Of a stretch of DNA of 64,000 nt, positions 1 to 9,083 are shown piece by piece. Origin of the DNA: Emticicia aquatica (GTDB lineage Bacteria > Bacteroidota > Bacteroidia > Cytophagales > Spirosomataceae); NCBI RefSeq assembly GCF_923079645.1, contig NZ_CAKLPY010000001.1, positions 682,001 through 746,000 on the forward strand, written 5' to 3'. The notes under the pieces are model-generated. The model was not told the DNA's origin, made no database searches, and saw nothing but the letters and a program-made list of their open reading frames with translations. A program made the translations under genes and the position numbers. Numbering within the stretch: position 1 is the stretch's first letter; each line of letters begins with the position of its first letter.

Positions 1-1
1 A

Positions 2-949
2 ACAGCAGGTATTCCTTCATTTGGTAGTGTTCCTGATGCTTTTAGGCTTGAAAGAGATGTGATTTCAAAGGGGAAAATTGATTTATTATTTGTAGAAGCA
101 GCCGTTAATGACCAAACTAACGGCACAAATGCTGAAGAACAAGTAATGGCAATGGAGGGAATTGTGCGACAAATAAGAAAAATAAATCCAGCCGTCGAAA
201 TAGTATTTATGCACTTTGTTGACCCTGAAAAAATGGCTCAATATAATAACGGCGTAGTGCCAGAAGTGATAGCAAATCATGAAAAAGTGGCAAGCCATTA
301 CCAAAGTCCATCAATAAATTTGGCTAAAGAAGTAACAGAAAGGATTAATAATAAGGAGTTTACGTGGGAAAATGATTTTAAAAATCTGCATCCTTCACCT
401 TTTGGTCAAGGAGTTTATGCAAAGTCAATTATAACGTTATTAGAGAAAACATTTGCAGGGCACACAGATGCAGATGATAAAATTATCAATTATTCTTTGC
501 CAGAAAAACTTAATCAGTTTTCGTATGAAAACGGATATTTTTTAGCCAATTCTCTAGCAAAAATTGATAAAAATTGGTCAATTATTGAAAAATGGAACCC
601 GAATGATGGCACAGGCACTCGGAACGATTTTGTGGATGTACCAATGTTGGTTTGCGATAAAATTGGTGGTAAATTGCATTTAAAATTTAAAGGAAATGTA
701 ATTGGCGTGGCTGTTGCAGCGGGCAAAGATGCAGGAATAATTGAATATCGAGTAGATGGTAAAAACTGGAAAAAGTACGATTTATTTACGCAATGGAGCA
801 AATCGCTACATTTACCGTGGTTTTGTACGCTCGAAAATACATTGACTGGTGATGAACATACGTTAGAAATCAGGATTTCAGCCGAAAAAAATGCTCAAAG
901 CCTCGGCAATACCTATCGAATCCGTTATTTTTATGTCAATGGGAAATGA
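2..949 (+). CDS. SGNH/GDSL-family hydrolase, 5' end outside the window
   Basis: This is the C-terminal part of an SGNH/GDSL hydrolase. The reading frame is open back to the first bases, so the true start lies upstream; a GTG at 59 is only an internal codon. The block III motif is seen as FVEAAVND near residue 37 of the visible part, and the block V catalytic His lies in NLHPSPFGQGVYA. About 130 residues after the catalytic domain (from SLPEKLNQFSYENG on) look like a beta-rich accessory domain, as found in carbohydrate-esterase-like SGNH proteins. The family hydrolyses ester bonds, often acetyl groups on glycans; the substrate here cannot be told. The gene converges on eboF with only 17 bp between them. 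Confidence 0.8.
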   Translation, partial: TAGIPSFGSVPDAFRLERDVISKGKIDLLFVEAAVNDQTNGTNAEEQVMAMEGIVRQIRKINPAVEIVFMHFVDPEKMAQYNNGVVPEVIANHEKVASHYQSPSINLAKEVTERINNKEFTWENDFKNLHPSPFGQGVYAKSIITLLEKTFAGHTDADDKIINYSLPEKLNQFSYENGYFLANSLAKIDKNWSIIEKWNPNDGTGTRNDFVDVPMLVCDKIGGKLHLKFKGNVIGVAVAAGKDAGIIEYRVDGKNWKKYDLFTQWSKSLHLPWFCTLENTLTGDEHTLEIRISAEKNAQSLGNTYRIRYFYVNGK

Positions 950-950
950 T

Positions 951-985
951 TATTTGGGAAGAAAACTTATTTCTCCCCAAAAATA
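951..985. terminator. Imperfect hairpin between convergent genes
   Basis: TTTGGGAAGAA pairs with TTCTCCCCAAA with one mismatch, and an A/T run flanks each side. It sits between the stop codons of the SGNH hydrolase gene and eboF and overlaps the end of eboF. It could serve as a weak bidirectional terminator. Confidence 0.4.
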
Positions 986-2337
986 CTATTCCAAATAATA
1001 CCATATACCTCAGTCGCTAAAATCTCTTCCGATTGTGTCTGATTGCATATCAACACCGGGTAAAATTCTTTACCAATATCAAGTGTTCCGTGTGAACCTT
1101 TGATGAGCGTTGCATCCAACGGAATTACGTCCATTCTGTATCTAAAACCGAGCAATTTTCGAGCTAATTTATAAGCTGCACGCAATTTTATCAAAGGATT
1201 TTTAGGATTCATAAACATTTCAACAGGGTCATAGCCTGGTTTATTATGAATATCTACGCAGCGAGCAAAATCAGGAGCGAGGTCATCATCAAACCAATAA
1301 TAGTAGGTAAACCAGCTATCGGCTTTTGCCATCAAAACCAAATCACCAGCACGTTCGTGGTTAATTTTGTGTTCACGTTTTTCGGTTTCGTCCATTATCA
1401 AATCAATTCCTTCGACTTTCGATAAAATGCCCTTGATTCGTTCTTTTTGAGTCAAATCATTGATATAAATATGTGCAATTTGGTGGTCAGCGGCTGCAAA
1501 AGCTTTCGAAGCACCACCGTCTAGCAATTCGTGTTTGTTTTCAACTCTTACTGAAAGCAAACCGTTTTCACGTAAAATTCGATTAATATGAATTGGTCGA
1601 TTGACATTATTGATACCATATTCTGAAAGCAAAATCACAAGTGAATTTTTCTGCTCATAATAGGTAACTAACTCTTCTACCAAAGCATCAATTTCGTGTA
1701 AATCTTTGCTTATTTTGCTAAAATCAACCCCAAATTTTTGCAAACAATAATCTAAATGTGGCAAATAAATGAGCGTAAGCGTCGGGTCATTTTCTTTGTC
1801 AACTTCGATTGAAGCATCGGCAATCCATTTCGAACAATCAATACTCGTATTTGGCCCCCAAAATTTGAATAAAGGAAATGTGCCAAATTTTGCTTGTAAT
1901 TTATCTCGCAAATCAGCAGGATAAGTGTAACAATCGGGCATTTTTACACCATCTGAATGATATTGTGGTCGTGGAGTAGCAGAAAAATCGGCCGTTGAAT
2001 ACATATTATACCACCAAAACATTTTAGAACTCGTAAAATTAGGGTTTTTACGTTTGGCTGCTTCCCATATTTTTTCAGCATGAACAAGCTTGTTCGATTG
2101 CTTCCAAAATTTCATTTCGTTGGCTTCACGGTCATACCAGCCATTGCCCACAATACCGTGTTCGTCTGGATTTTTACCTGTTATATAACAACTTTGAGAC
2201 GTTGTTGTAACCGCAGGAAAAGCAGGTTTTATATGAGTAAGTTTATTTTTAGCAATGTATTTTTGCAAGAAAGGCGTATGTTCTCCAATCACACTTGTAC
2301 TTAGCCCAACAATATTTATTACTACTGTTTTTTGCAT
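967..2337 (-). CDS. eboF: EboF-type alkaline phosphatase superfamily / nucleotide pyrophosphatase-phosphodiesterase-like protein
   Basis: 456 aa. The fold is that of type I phosphodiesterase/nucleotide pyrophosphatases: an N-terminal strand (VVINIVGLST), the nucleophile region TTTSQSCYITGKNPDEHGIVG near residues 43-63, and later DALVEELVTYY and LLSEYGINNVNRPIH metal-ligand regions. No signal peptide is seen, so it is probably cytoplasmic. It is the last gene of the six-gene ebo operon, 43 bp after eboE. In the ebo clusters of cyanobacteria and eustigmatophyte-associated bacteria an enzyme of this superfamily occupies the same slot; its substrate is unknown. Confidence 0.85.
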   Translation of the reverse strand: MQKTVVINIVGLSTSVIGEHTPFLQKYIAKNKLTHIKPAFPAVTTTSQSCYITGKNPDEHGIVGNGWYDREANEMKFWKQSNKLVHAEKIWEAAKRKNPNFTSSKMFWWYNMYSTADFSATPRPQYHSDGVKMPDCYTYPADLRDKLQAKFGTFPLFKFWGPNTSIDCSKWIADASIEVDKENDPTLTLIYLPHLDYCLQKFGVDFSKISKDLHEIDALVEELVTYYEQKNSLVILLSEYGINNVNRPIHINRILRENGLLSVRVENKHELLDGGASKAFAAADHQIAHIYINDLTQKERIKGILSKVEGIDLIMDETEKREHKINHERAGDLVLMAKADSWFTYYYWFDDDLAPDFARCVDIHNKPGYDPVEMFMNPKNPLIKLRAAYKLARKLLGFRYRMDVIPLDATLIKGSHGTLDIGKEFYPVLICNQTQSEEILATEVYGIIWNSIFGEK

Positions 2338-2380
2338 TTGAAAGATGTTTTACACAATTATAAAACTCAGATTTTACATT

Positions 2381-3574
2381 TTAAAGAAGCCCTTTTACCC
2401 AATTAATTTCACGAATAATGGATTCATTTAATGGAGCTTGAAACTCAGTTGGTAATACGCCCCAAGTGTAAGTTTCAATTTCGAGATGATTTGTAAAAGG
2501 CTTATTTTTATGCACATTAATGGTATCTACAATATCAGATTGAGTGGAACTCAGCACACCGTAATTTTCTAGGAATAAAGGTACATGGAAATGTACTCGC
2601 CATGAACGAATAGTATCATCAAAATTAGTGATAGCTTCAGTCAAATCTGGAAATTTTAGTAAACTTCCATCTTTTCTTTGAGCCACAACTTGGTGTAAAT
2701 ATGTTGGTTCGTTGTACTGAGCAATTACTTTGAGTTTCTCTTCAGCATTGCTCGAAAAATCTACTTTTAAAGCTGAACTGATTTGTATTTTTCCAACTTT
2801 TAAGCCATCCTTTTCTAATTTATGAATTACTGTCTGTGGAGCTTCAAAACCTACCGCAAAGTGGCAAACATCATAACATAATTGAATGTGTTTTTTGATT
2901 GCATCAATGGCTTTTTCGCTCGAAAAACCTTTTCTTTTAAGTTGTTCAACGCCAATTGGAATCAAATAATTATTGTACCAATCAATGAATTCTTGCGAGT
3001 TTTCGAGAATGCCATCGGGTTCTGGTTCAATATCAAGATGAAGTATTTTACCAGTTGTCGCTTCTAAATCAATTAAGGCTTCAACAACTAAAATAATATT
3101 TTTTGTAGCAATTTCGGTTGTTTCTTTAAGTTTTTCTGGAGTTTTCCACCAAAAACGGTAGGAGAGAGGTGACGTAGAAATTCCACCTTCAGTCAAATCA
3201 CTTGGTAAAAGTTGAGCCAATAAACCAAACATTCTGATGGTATAATCAGTGCGTTCGGTGGTTGTCCAATCAGGAGCGTGAACTTGGTCTTTTACTACTA
3301 CATTGTGAAACCCTCCGTACGGAAAACCATTCATTGTAAAAACATAACAATTGTTGGAATCAAGCCAGTTTTTAAATTCATCGAAATTAGATTTTTCCGA
3401 TAAATCAATACTTGCTTGATTGGCTAATCGTAAGCCTATTCCCATCTTTTCTTGTGGAGAAATTGTTGCTTTTATTTCAGGAATACTACTTTTTAAAACC
3501 GAAAAATGTGCTGACCATTCTTCGCCAGGATGAATATTGCTGCAATAACTTAGGTGTCCGTATGGCGTTTGCAT
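2381..3574 (-). CDS. eboE: Metabolite traffic protein EboE (xylose-isomerase-like TIM barrel)
   Basis: 397 aa. It is recognised by its place in the cluster and by TIM-barrel features of the sugar isomerase/endonuclease IV type: HLDIEPEPDG near residue 200 and LCYDVCHFAVGFE near residue 232, both rich in metal-binding Glu, Asp and His. It lies 2 bp after eboD, so the two are probably translationally coupled. Database families call this protein EboE, linked by context to movement of a scytonemin precursor to the periplasm in cyanobacteria. Its reaction is not known and this organism shows no scytonemin genes in the window. Confidence 0.85.
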   Translation of the reverse strand: MQTPYGHLSYCSNIHPGEEWSAHFSVLKSSIPEIKATISPQEKMGIGLRLANQASIDLSEKSNFDEFKNWLDSNNCYVFTMNGFPYGGFHNVVVKDQVHAPDWTTTERTDYTIRMFGLLAQLLPSDLTEGGISTSPLSYRFWWKTPEKLKETTEIATKNIILVVEALIDLEATTGKILHLDIEPEPDGILENSQEFIDWYNNYLIPIGVEQLKRKGFSSEKAIDAIKKHIQLCYDVCHFAVGFEAPQTVIHKLEKDGLKVGKIQISSALKVDFSSNAEEKLKVIAQYNEPTYLHQVVAQRKDGSLLKFPDLTEAITNFDDTIRSWRVHFHVPLFLENYGVLSSTQSDIVDTINVHKNKPFTNHLEIETYTWGVLPTEFQAPLNESIIREINWVKGLL

Positions 3575-3576
3575 TT

Positions 3577-4725
3577 TTAGTCGAGGGTTAATTTTAATTG
3601 GTCAACGGCAAGTTTCATTAGTTCAAAATCAACTTCATGGATTTCTTTTCCTTTGCCCAATTTTTCTAAAATTGTTATGGTTAATTGTCCTCCCAAATGT
3701 TCTCTAAATTCATTTAAACCTTCCCATAAATTTAGTTTATTGTTTTCGCCGAGTTTTTCGTGGTAAAGAGTAAATCCAAGATTTTTGAGTAAATTGATAA
3801 TTCTATCAACTTCGGTTTGTGAAATTAATCCCAAAAGCTGCGAATAAATCGAATCAAGAGCAATTCCAATTGCTACTGCTTCACCATGACGAATTTCAAA
3901 ATTTGTCAAATATTCTAATTTGTGAGCCGCCCAATGACCAAAATCTAAAGGTCGAGCCGAGCCCATTTCAAAAGGGTCTCCACTTGAGATATGATTGGTA
4001 TGTAATGCTGCTGAACGGAAAATTTGTTCGTTCATTACTGTCATGTCTCGCTTCGCCATTGCCGCTGAATTTTCTTCCAGCCATTCAAAAAATGGTAAAT
4101 CTTTTATCAAAGCCACTTTTACAGCTTCCGAAATACCCGAACGCCAATCTCTATCAGAAAGTGACGTTAGAAAATTTGAATCATTAAAAACTGCTACTGG
4201 AGGAGAAAAAGTGCCTAAGAAATTCTTTTTTCCTAAGAAATTTACACCATTTTTTACGCCAACTCCTGAGTCGTTTTGAGAAAGAACAGTAGTCGGGATT
4301 CTGATATGTTTTACGCCACGATGAGCGATGCAAGAAGCATAACCCACCATATCCAAAAATGCCCCACCACCTATTGCCGCCACAAAAGAGTGCCGGTCGA
4401 TACCGTATTTATTGATAGCAAGTAAGGTTTGGTCTAAATAAGTTGTGTCATTTTTGACGAGCTCTCCACCAGGCATAACTAAGATTTTGTCAACTAAGCT
4501 GATTTGGGTATTTTCGTTAAAATATAACTGAATTGTATGAATGAGCGATGGATGTTTTTCTGCAACACCTGCATCAATCAAAAATAATATTTTCTTTTGA
4601 AAACGAGTATCGCCAAAGTTAGCTAAAAAGTTACTAAACTCTTGATTATCAGGAGAAAAAAGGTTTTTTGTGAAAACTATATTAAACGAATAAGGTACTT
4701 GAAACGATTGCTGGATAATGTTCAT
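3577..4725 (-). CDS. eboD: EboD, 3-dehydroquinate-synthase-like sugar phosphate cyclase
   Basis: 382 aa, a member of the dehydroquinate synthase superfamily. The NAD-binding glycine stretch AIGGGAFLDMVG lies at about residues 117-128, the family segment RIPTTVLSQNDSGVGVKNG at 142-160, and the active-site pair SEAVK at 199-203. A late HGEAVAIGI supplies a metal-ligand His. Housekeeping AroB is usually shorter, about 350-370 aa, and sits with shikimate genes; here the context is ebo, so a dedicated cyclase for another sugar phosphate is more likely. Start: ATG at 4725, 47 bp downstream of eboC. Confidence 0.88.
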   Translation of the reverse strand: MNIIQQSFQVPYSFNIVFTKNLFSPDNQEFSNFLANFGDTRFQKKILFLIDAGVAEKHPSLIHTIQLYFNENTQISLVDKILVMPGGELVKNDTTYLDQTLLAINKYGIDRHSFVAAIGGGAFLDMVGYASCIAHRGVKHIRIPTTVLSQNDSGVGVKNGVNFLGKKNFLGTFSPPVAVFNDSNFLTSLSDRDWRSGISEAVKVALIKDLPFFEWLEENSAAMAKRDMTVMNEQIFRSAALHTNHISSGDPFEMGSARPLDFGHWAAHKLEYLTNFEIRHGEAVAIGIALDSIYSQLLGLISQTEVDRIINLLKNLGFTLYHEKLGENNKLNLWEGLNEFREHLGGQLTITILEKLGKGKEIHEVDFELMKLAVDQLKLTLD

Positions 4726-4772
4726 TATAAGGGTTGAATCTAAAAAATATTTAATATTGTCGTTTTGAAATG

Positions 4773-5654
4773 TTACGTAACAGCAAAAAATTTAGCTAAT
4801 TTCATGGAAATGGGTAATAAAAATAAAATCGGAATTGCCAGAATAATATTACCTGACACACTTACCCAAGCAGCGTCCATCACGATGAGCGATAGCACAC
4901 CAGCTTTTACAGCTTTACCTATATTTGACCCAATCGGATTTGAAATAGCATTTATTAGTGGCTTAAAAATCAAGAAAACATGCAAAGATACAAATGCGGC
5001 AGTAATCAAAACATTGTCAAGTTGGTATGCAATCAATAATTGGCAGCTACTTACAATTATATAAAGAATAGCAGCGAAGTAAAGAGTATATTTATTGCCT
5101 CCATGAACTTCTCCTCGGCTAATCATCGTGATGGCGGCAATGTAGCAAATGGGTAAAATACTCAGCCACCACCATTGTAAAATTGAGTTTTCGATGATAC
5201 TCATTCCTAAAATTAAGTTACCTCCTCTGCATAGACCCATATTAATTGGTCCAAAAAACGAATGATGCTTGCCAAATTTATCATAAACTAATGCACAAAT
5301 TGCCACTAACAAAGCAACTAAACTACTCATCAAGCTATTTGCCATCGCTGCAAATACACCGAAAGTTAGTAGTAATAAACCAAAATTTATTGCGTTTTGT
5401 TTGCTTACTTTTCCACTTGGAATAACTCTTTCTGGACGTTCAACTTTGTCTAATTCTAAATCAAAAATATCATTAAAAACAATGCCGCCAGCGTATAAAC
5501 CAATCGTTGAAAGACATAAAAAAAACACATTAGTTGGATTTATGGTTTCCATCGAAAAAGAAAAAGTTGCAATGGCAACTCCTGCCAAAATATCAGCAAT
5601 TGCTGTGATAATATTAGCAGGGCGAGTGAGTTGTAAGTAGGCTCTTATATTCAA
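4773..5654 (-). CDS. eboC: EboC, UbiA-like membrane prenyltransferase
   Basis: 293 aa integral membrane protein with about eight or nine hydrophobic helices. The Mg-diphosphate-binding motif of UbiA enzymes is clear: NDIFDLELD at residues 61-69, followed by the ERPERVIPSG stretch typical of the family. UbiA enzymes transfer a prenyl chain to an aromatic or polar acceptor in the membrane. The acceptor is unknown here. The gene lies 12 bp after eboB and is part of the same transcription unit. Confidence 0.9.
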   Translation of the reverse strand: MNIRAYLQLTRPANIITAIADILAGVAIATFSFSMETINPTNVFFLCLSTIGLYAGGIVFNDIFDLELDKVERPERVIPSGKVSKQNAINFGLLLLTFGVFAAMANSLMSSLVALLVAICALVYDKFGKHHSFFGPINMGLCRGGNLILGMSIIENSILQWWWLSILPICYIAAITMISRGEVHGGNKYTLYFAAILYIIVSSCQLLIAYQLDNVLITAAFVSLHVFLIFKPLINAISNPIGSNIGKAVKAGVLSLIVMDAAWVSVSGNIILAIPILFLLPISMKLAKFFAVT

Positions 5655-5666
5655 TTTGATAATTAA

Positions 5667-6686
5667 TTAGCTAATGAAAATAGAATTTTTATCAACCCTA
5701 GGAATTTGTCCACCACGCAAAACTGTGTTTCCATTAAATTTCAAACTTTGGTCGATAACCAATGGTGATTCAAAATCAGCCACATTTATTTGTCCACTTT
5801 GAGCAAAAGCATCAATGGCATTTTGATAGGTAACCAATCGAATGTCTTCATCAGAAATGCCTTTTATTTTCATCAAAGCCGCTGTTTTCGGAACGGCTAG
5901 CGGGTCGCTAATGCCCCAATCTGCCGCCGAATTTATCATGATTCTTTCTGAGCCATATTTTTTCACAAGTTCGACCATACGTTCGTTACCCATTTTTGTG
6001 AATGGATAAATCGTAAAAGCTGCCCAAAAACCTTGGTCAAGTACGCTTTCAACAGTTTCTTCGTTATTATGGTCAATAATAACCATACTTGGGTCGATTC
6101 CGTGTTCTAAAGCAATTGACATACTTAGTTCAGTTCCTTTCTTTTTATCACGATGTGGCGTGTGAACTTGTACTGGTAAACCTGCATCTTTTGATAATTC
6201 TAATTGTAAGCGATAATATTTTTCTTCTGCAGCTGTTTGGTCGTCAAAACCGATTTCACCAACACCAACAACTCCTTCTTTGTACAAAAACAAAGGTAAT
6301 ATTTCCATTACTTGTTCGGCCAAAGCTTCATTGTTTGCTTCACGCGAATTTAAACCAATCGTACAATAATGTTTGATTCCAAACTGAGACGAACGGAAAC
6401 GCTCCCAACCAACCAAACTACTAAAATAATCTTTGAAAGAAGCTAAACCCGTGCGAGGTTGGCCCAACCAAAAAGCAGGCTCAATGATGGCAACAACGCC
6501 CGCATCAATCAACGATGTATAATCGTCAGTTGTGCGAGAAGTCATATGAATATGTGGGTCAAAGAATTTCATATCTTTGATGTAATCCATGTAATTTGCC
6601 TGCACTGTTTTTGATAATTCATGTTCTTCGGCAGTACCTTCAAAATGTGAAGGATTTTGTGATATTTCAGAATGTTTTTGACACAT
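5667..6686 (-). CDS. eboB: EboB, TatD-like metal-dependent hydrolase
   Basis: 339 aa TIM-barrel hydrolase. Metal ligands visible in order: DPHIHM (His45, His47), GVGEIGFDD (Glu), QVHTPH (His), IIDHNNEE (His) and NSAADWG (Asp). This is the ligand order of the TatD/amidohydrolase superfamily. An extra N-terminal stretch of about 40 residues precedes the barrel. It lies between eboA and eboC with short gaps, as in other ebo clusters. TatD proteins can be nucleases, but the context argues for a small-molecule hydrolase. Confidence 0.87.
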   Translation of the reverse strand: MCQKHSEISQNPSHFEGTAEEHELSKTVQANYMDYIKDMKFFDPHIHMTSRTTDDYTSLIDAGVVAIIEPAFWLGQPRTGLASFKDYFSSLVGWERFRSSQFGIKHYCTIGLNSREANNEALAEQVMEILPLFLYKEGVVGVGEIGFDDQTAAEEKYYRLQLELSKDAGLPVQVHTPHRDKKKGTELSMSIALEHGIDPSMVIIDHNNEETVESVLDQGFWAAFTIYPFTKMGNERMVELVKKYGSERIMINSAADWGISDPLAVPKTAALMKIKGISDEDIRLVTYQNAIDAFAQSGQINVADFESPLVIDQSLKFNGNTVLRGGQIPRVDKNSIFIS

Positions 6687-6727
6687 TTTATTTATTCAAT
6701 CTAAAGTTTCTAAGTACACTATTTATT

Positions 6728-7546
6728 TTAGGCTTCGAGGGTTTGCCAAGTAATTTGTTCGTTTTGAACACTTTGGTAAAGTTCAAAATACTTTTTTAGC
6801 TCCTCTTTAGCAGCGAGGAAATCAGTTTCGTTACAAACTAAAGCCGCAGCAATGTTATCATTTGAATTTTGAGATAAAAATAAGGTACAAATATCACTCA
6901 AAATCATGTCATTCATAAACCTACTTACCAAACGCCAAGCTTGTGCAGGAATTGTGCGACCAGCAGCCCAACGCTCATGTGCAAGATATGAAATGGAGTT
7001 AGCCAACTCTTGATTTGCTCGTTCGTTCAAGCCTTGAATTCGGTGAATAGATTTATCATTGAAGATACATTTCAAAACCAATTGATTCCATGCTAATTCC
7101 GAAAAATGCTGTTTTGGATAAGGATTCTGAAAAGCAATAGCATCGAAAATCAACCCATTATTCGACCTTACTGCATCCGTTGCACGCAACATCCAATAAT
7201 CTGGAAATACCAAAAAAGGTAGGGAAGATATCAATGCAACGGCCTCATTATTTTCGGCAGTTTCAAACAGTGTATCAATAGTTTTGGTATAAGCTTCCTT
7301 ATCGGTACTATTTAAAAGCGTTAGTAAATAAAGTCGCACCAATCTATCCAACGGCCACTCGTTAATGCAAACATCATTAATAATATCGGTAGATTGAATG
7401 GGATTTTTACTAATAAAGCGTGGCGTAGCAACAAACGCAGTTTGTAGCGTTTGTAAATTTCCATTGATTTTTGCTTCAATCCAGCTTATTTCTTTTGGCG
7501 AAGCATATTGTTTTATTTTTTCGAATAATTGTATTGAAAAACTCAT
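6728..7546 (-). CDS. eboA: EboA family protein
   Basis: 272 aa, largely alpha-helical, without signal peptide or transmembrane segment. No catalytic motif is seen. It is recognised as EboA mainly from position, being the first gene of a complete eboA-F set, and from its size and helical character. Segments rich in Trp and Arg, such as NEWPLDRLVRLYLL and HERWAAGRTIPAQAWRL, look like TPR/HEAT-type packing helices. The likely role is as a helper for the cluster's enzymes; this is inference. Confidence 0.8.
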   Translation of the reverse strand: MSFSIQLFEKIKQYASPKEISWIEAKINGNLQTLQTAFVATPRFISKNPIQSTDIINDVCINEWPLDRLVRLYLLTLLNSTDKEAYTKTIDTLFETAENNEAVALISSLPFLVFPDYWMLRATDAVRSNNGLIFDAIAFQNPYPKQHFSELAWNQLVLKCIFNDKSIHRIQGLNERANQELANSISYLAHERWAAGRTIPAQAWRLVSRFMNDMILSDICTLFLSQNSNDNIAAALVCNETDFLAAKEELKKYFELYQSVQNEQITWQTLEA

Positions 7547-7565
7547 TGTTTGGTTAGGCGATAGA

Positions 7566-7586
7566 TTACGATTTAAATAATCGTAA
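7566..7586. repeat. Perfect inverted repeat between mnmE and eboA
   Basis: TTACGATT / AATCGTAA, 8-bp arms with a 5-nt loop, lies in the 77-bp gap between mnmE and eboA. No T-run follows on the minus strand, so it fits an operator or a weak terminator rather than a strong intrinsic terminator. Confidence 0.55.
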
Positions 7587-7623
7587 ATAATTAAAAATGT
7601 TTTTATCTATGCAATGAGATTCA

Positions 7624-8946
7624 TCACTTTCCGATACAAAACTTGCTAAAAATATTTGCTAGTAAATCATCAGACGTAATACTTCCTGTTATTTCACCTA
7701 AATGATGCAATGAAAGTCGAATATCTTGTGCCAAAAAATCACCTGTTATTCCTAAATCTAAGCCATTCAAAACTTCTCCTAATGCCTCGTTTGCTTTTAC
7801 CAGATGCTCATAATGCCTAAGATTTGTCAACATTGTATCTGCTTGTTTTTTTACTCTAGCTTTGGCCACAATTGCCGATTTTAATTCTCCAATGCCGATG
7901 TTATTTTTTGCCGAAATATTTAATCCTTCAAAGTTCGTTGTTTGACCAATTAAATCAATTTTGTTTCGCACATTAATAATTTTTGATTCATCAAAGTCAG
8001 CAATAAAATCACTATTAATGTCTTGATTATCAGTGAGTAAAAGTACAATTTCTGCCCGACGCATGGCTTCTTTTGACCGTTCGATTCCGATTGATTCAAC
8101 AACATCTTTCGTAGCTCTTATTCCTGCGGTATCAATAAATCTGAATTTAATTCCATCCATAAAAAGTACATCTTCAATCACATCACGGGTTGTTCCTGCA
8201 ATTTCAGTAACGATGGCTTTTTCTTCATTCAGTAAAACGTTCAATAACGTAGATTTTCCTGCATTTGGGGGGCCGATGATTGCCACAGGAATACCTTCTT
8301 TTATGACATTTCCTGCATCAAAAGAATCAGTCAATATTTTCAGAAAATTTTGAATTTTCAATATTAACGATTTTAAATCATCTCTTTCTGCAAATTCCAC
8401 ATCTTCTTCGCCAAAATCGAGTTCAAGTTCTACCAAACTAGCAAAATGAATGAGTTCGTCTCGCAAAACTTTTAATTGATTCGAGAACCCCCCTCGCATT
8501 AAATTCATCGCAGTTTTGTGAGCTGCTTCCGAATCAGCCGCAATCAAATCAGCCACAGCTTCTGCTTGTACTAAGTCAAATTGTCCATTCAAAAAAGCTC
8601 GTTGCGTAAACTCTCCTGCTTGTGCCATTCGACAACCGTTTTGCAATAAAAGCTTCAGAATATACCTAATTATATAATCGCTTCCATGACACGAAATTTC
8701 TACTACGTCTTCTTTTGTGAAACTTTTGGGTGTTTTGAAGACCGCCACCAAAACTTCATCCACAATTACAGCTCCGTCTCGAATCGTTCCAAAGTGAATC
8801 GTATGCGAATCGACTTTATTCAAATCTTTTCCTTTGAAAATTTTATTGACGATTTCAAAAGTGCGTTCGCCCGAAATACGGATAACACCGATTGCTCCAA
8901 TTCCTTGGGGAGTTGCCAACGCACAAATTGTATCTAATTGAATCAT
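7624..8946 (-). CDS. mnmE: tRNA uridine-5-carboxymethylaminomethyl(34) synthesis GTPase MnmE
   Basis: 440 aa. With MnmG, MnmE modifies the wobble uridine (cmnm5U34) of several tRNAs. The N-terminal TrmE domain starts with DTICALATPQGIGAIGVIRIS (one Ser/Gly-rich formyl-folate-binding fold). The embedded G domain has GPPNAGKS at 225-232, GTTRD at 251-255, DTAG at 272-275 and NKID at 328-331. The C-terminal tail ends in CIGK, with the catalytic Cys that marks functional MnmE. It is slightly shorter than the usual 450-460 aa. A possible minus-strand promoter lies at 9016-9050. Confidence 0.97.
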   Translation of the reverse strand: MIQLDTICALATPQGIGAIGVIRISGERTFEIVNKIFKGKDLNKVDSHTIHFGTIRDGAVIVDEVLVAVFKTPKSFTKEDVVEISCHGSDYIIRYILKLLLQNGCRMAQAGEFTQRAFLNGQFDLVQAEAVADLIAADSEAAHKTAMNLMRGGFSNQLKVLRDELIHFASLVELELDFGEEDVEFAERDDLKSLILKIQNFLKILTDSFDAGNVIKEGIPVAIIGPPNAGKSTLLNVLLNEEKAIVTEIAGTTRDVIEDVLFMDGIKFRFIDTAGIRATKDVVESIGIERSKEAMRRAEIVLLLTDNQDINSDFIADFDESKIINVRNKIDLIGQTTNFEGLNISAKNNIGIGELKSAIVAKARVKKQADTMLTNLRHYEHLVKANEALGEVLNGLDLGITGDFLAQDIRLSLHHLGEITGSITSDDLLANIFSKFCIGK

Positions 8947-8959
8947 TTTTCTTTATTAC

Positions 8960-8994
8960 GCTCAAAACTTTGGACTTCAAACTTTGAACATTAC
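8960..8994. repeat. Tandem 7-bp units (ACTTTGG-like)
   Basis: Five consecutive heptads: GCTCAAA, ACTTTGG, ACTTCAA, ACTTTGA, ACATTAC. Four begin with AC and three with ACTT. They lie between the start of mnmE and the next gene, and belong to the heptad-repeat class described under findings. Confidence 0.6.
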
Positions 8995-9015
8995 ATCTTT
9001 AATTACTTATTTTTG
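8983..9015 (+). promoter_or_regulatory. Bacteroidota-type promoter for the 906-aa protein gene
   Basis: TTTG at 8983-8986 and TATTTTTG at 9008-9015 match the -33 (TTTG) and -7 (TAnnTTTG) boxes with a 21-bp spacer. The expected start is near 9022, about 95 bp before the ATG at 9118. Confidence 0.6.
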
Positions 9016-9050
9016 CAAATCTACCAACTAAAATTTTAAAATCAGACAAT
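9016..9050 (-). promoter_or_regulatory. Possible promoter for mnmE, abutting the plus-strand promoter
   Basis: CAAATCTA at 9016-9023 reads TAGATTTG on the minus strand, a perfect TAnnTTTG box. The -33 partner is poor (CAAT at 9047-9050, 23 bp away). The box directly touches the plus-strand -7 box, so the two polymerase footprints would overlap. Confidence 0.4.
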
Positions 9051-9083
9051 GTAGATAATCCGTCGATAATTTATCCAAAACAA

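Noticed and set aside
3577-4725. Housekeeping aroB (shikimate pathway)
   Set aside because: The fold fits, but position inside a complete ebo cluster points to EboD; a search for another aroB would settle it.
5667-6686. TatD DNase
   Set aside because: The metal ligands fit TatD, but the extra N-terminal part and ebo context favour EboB.
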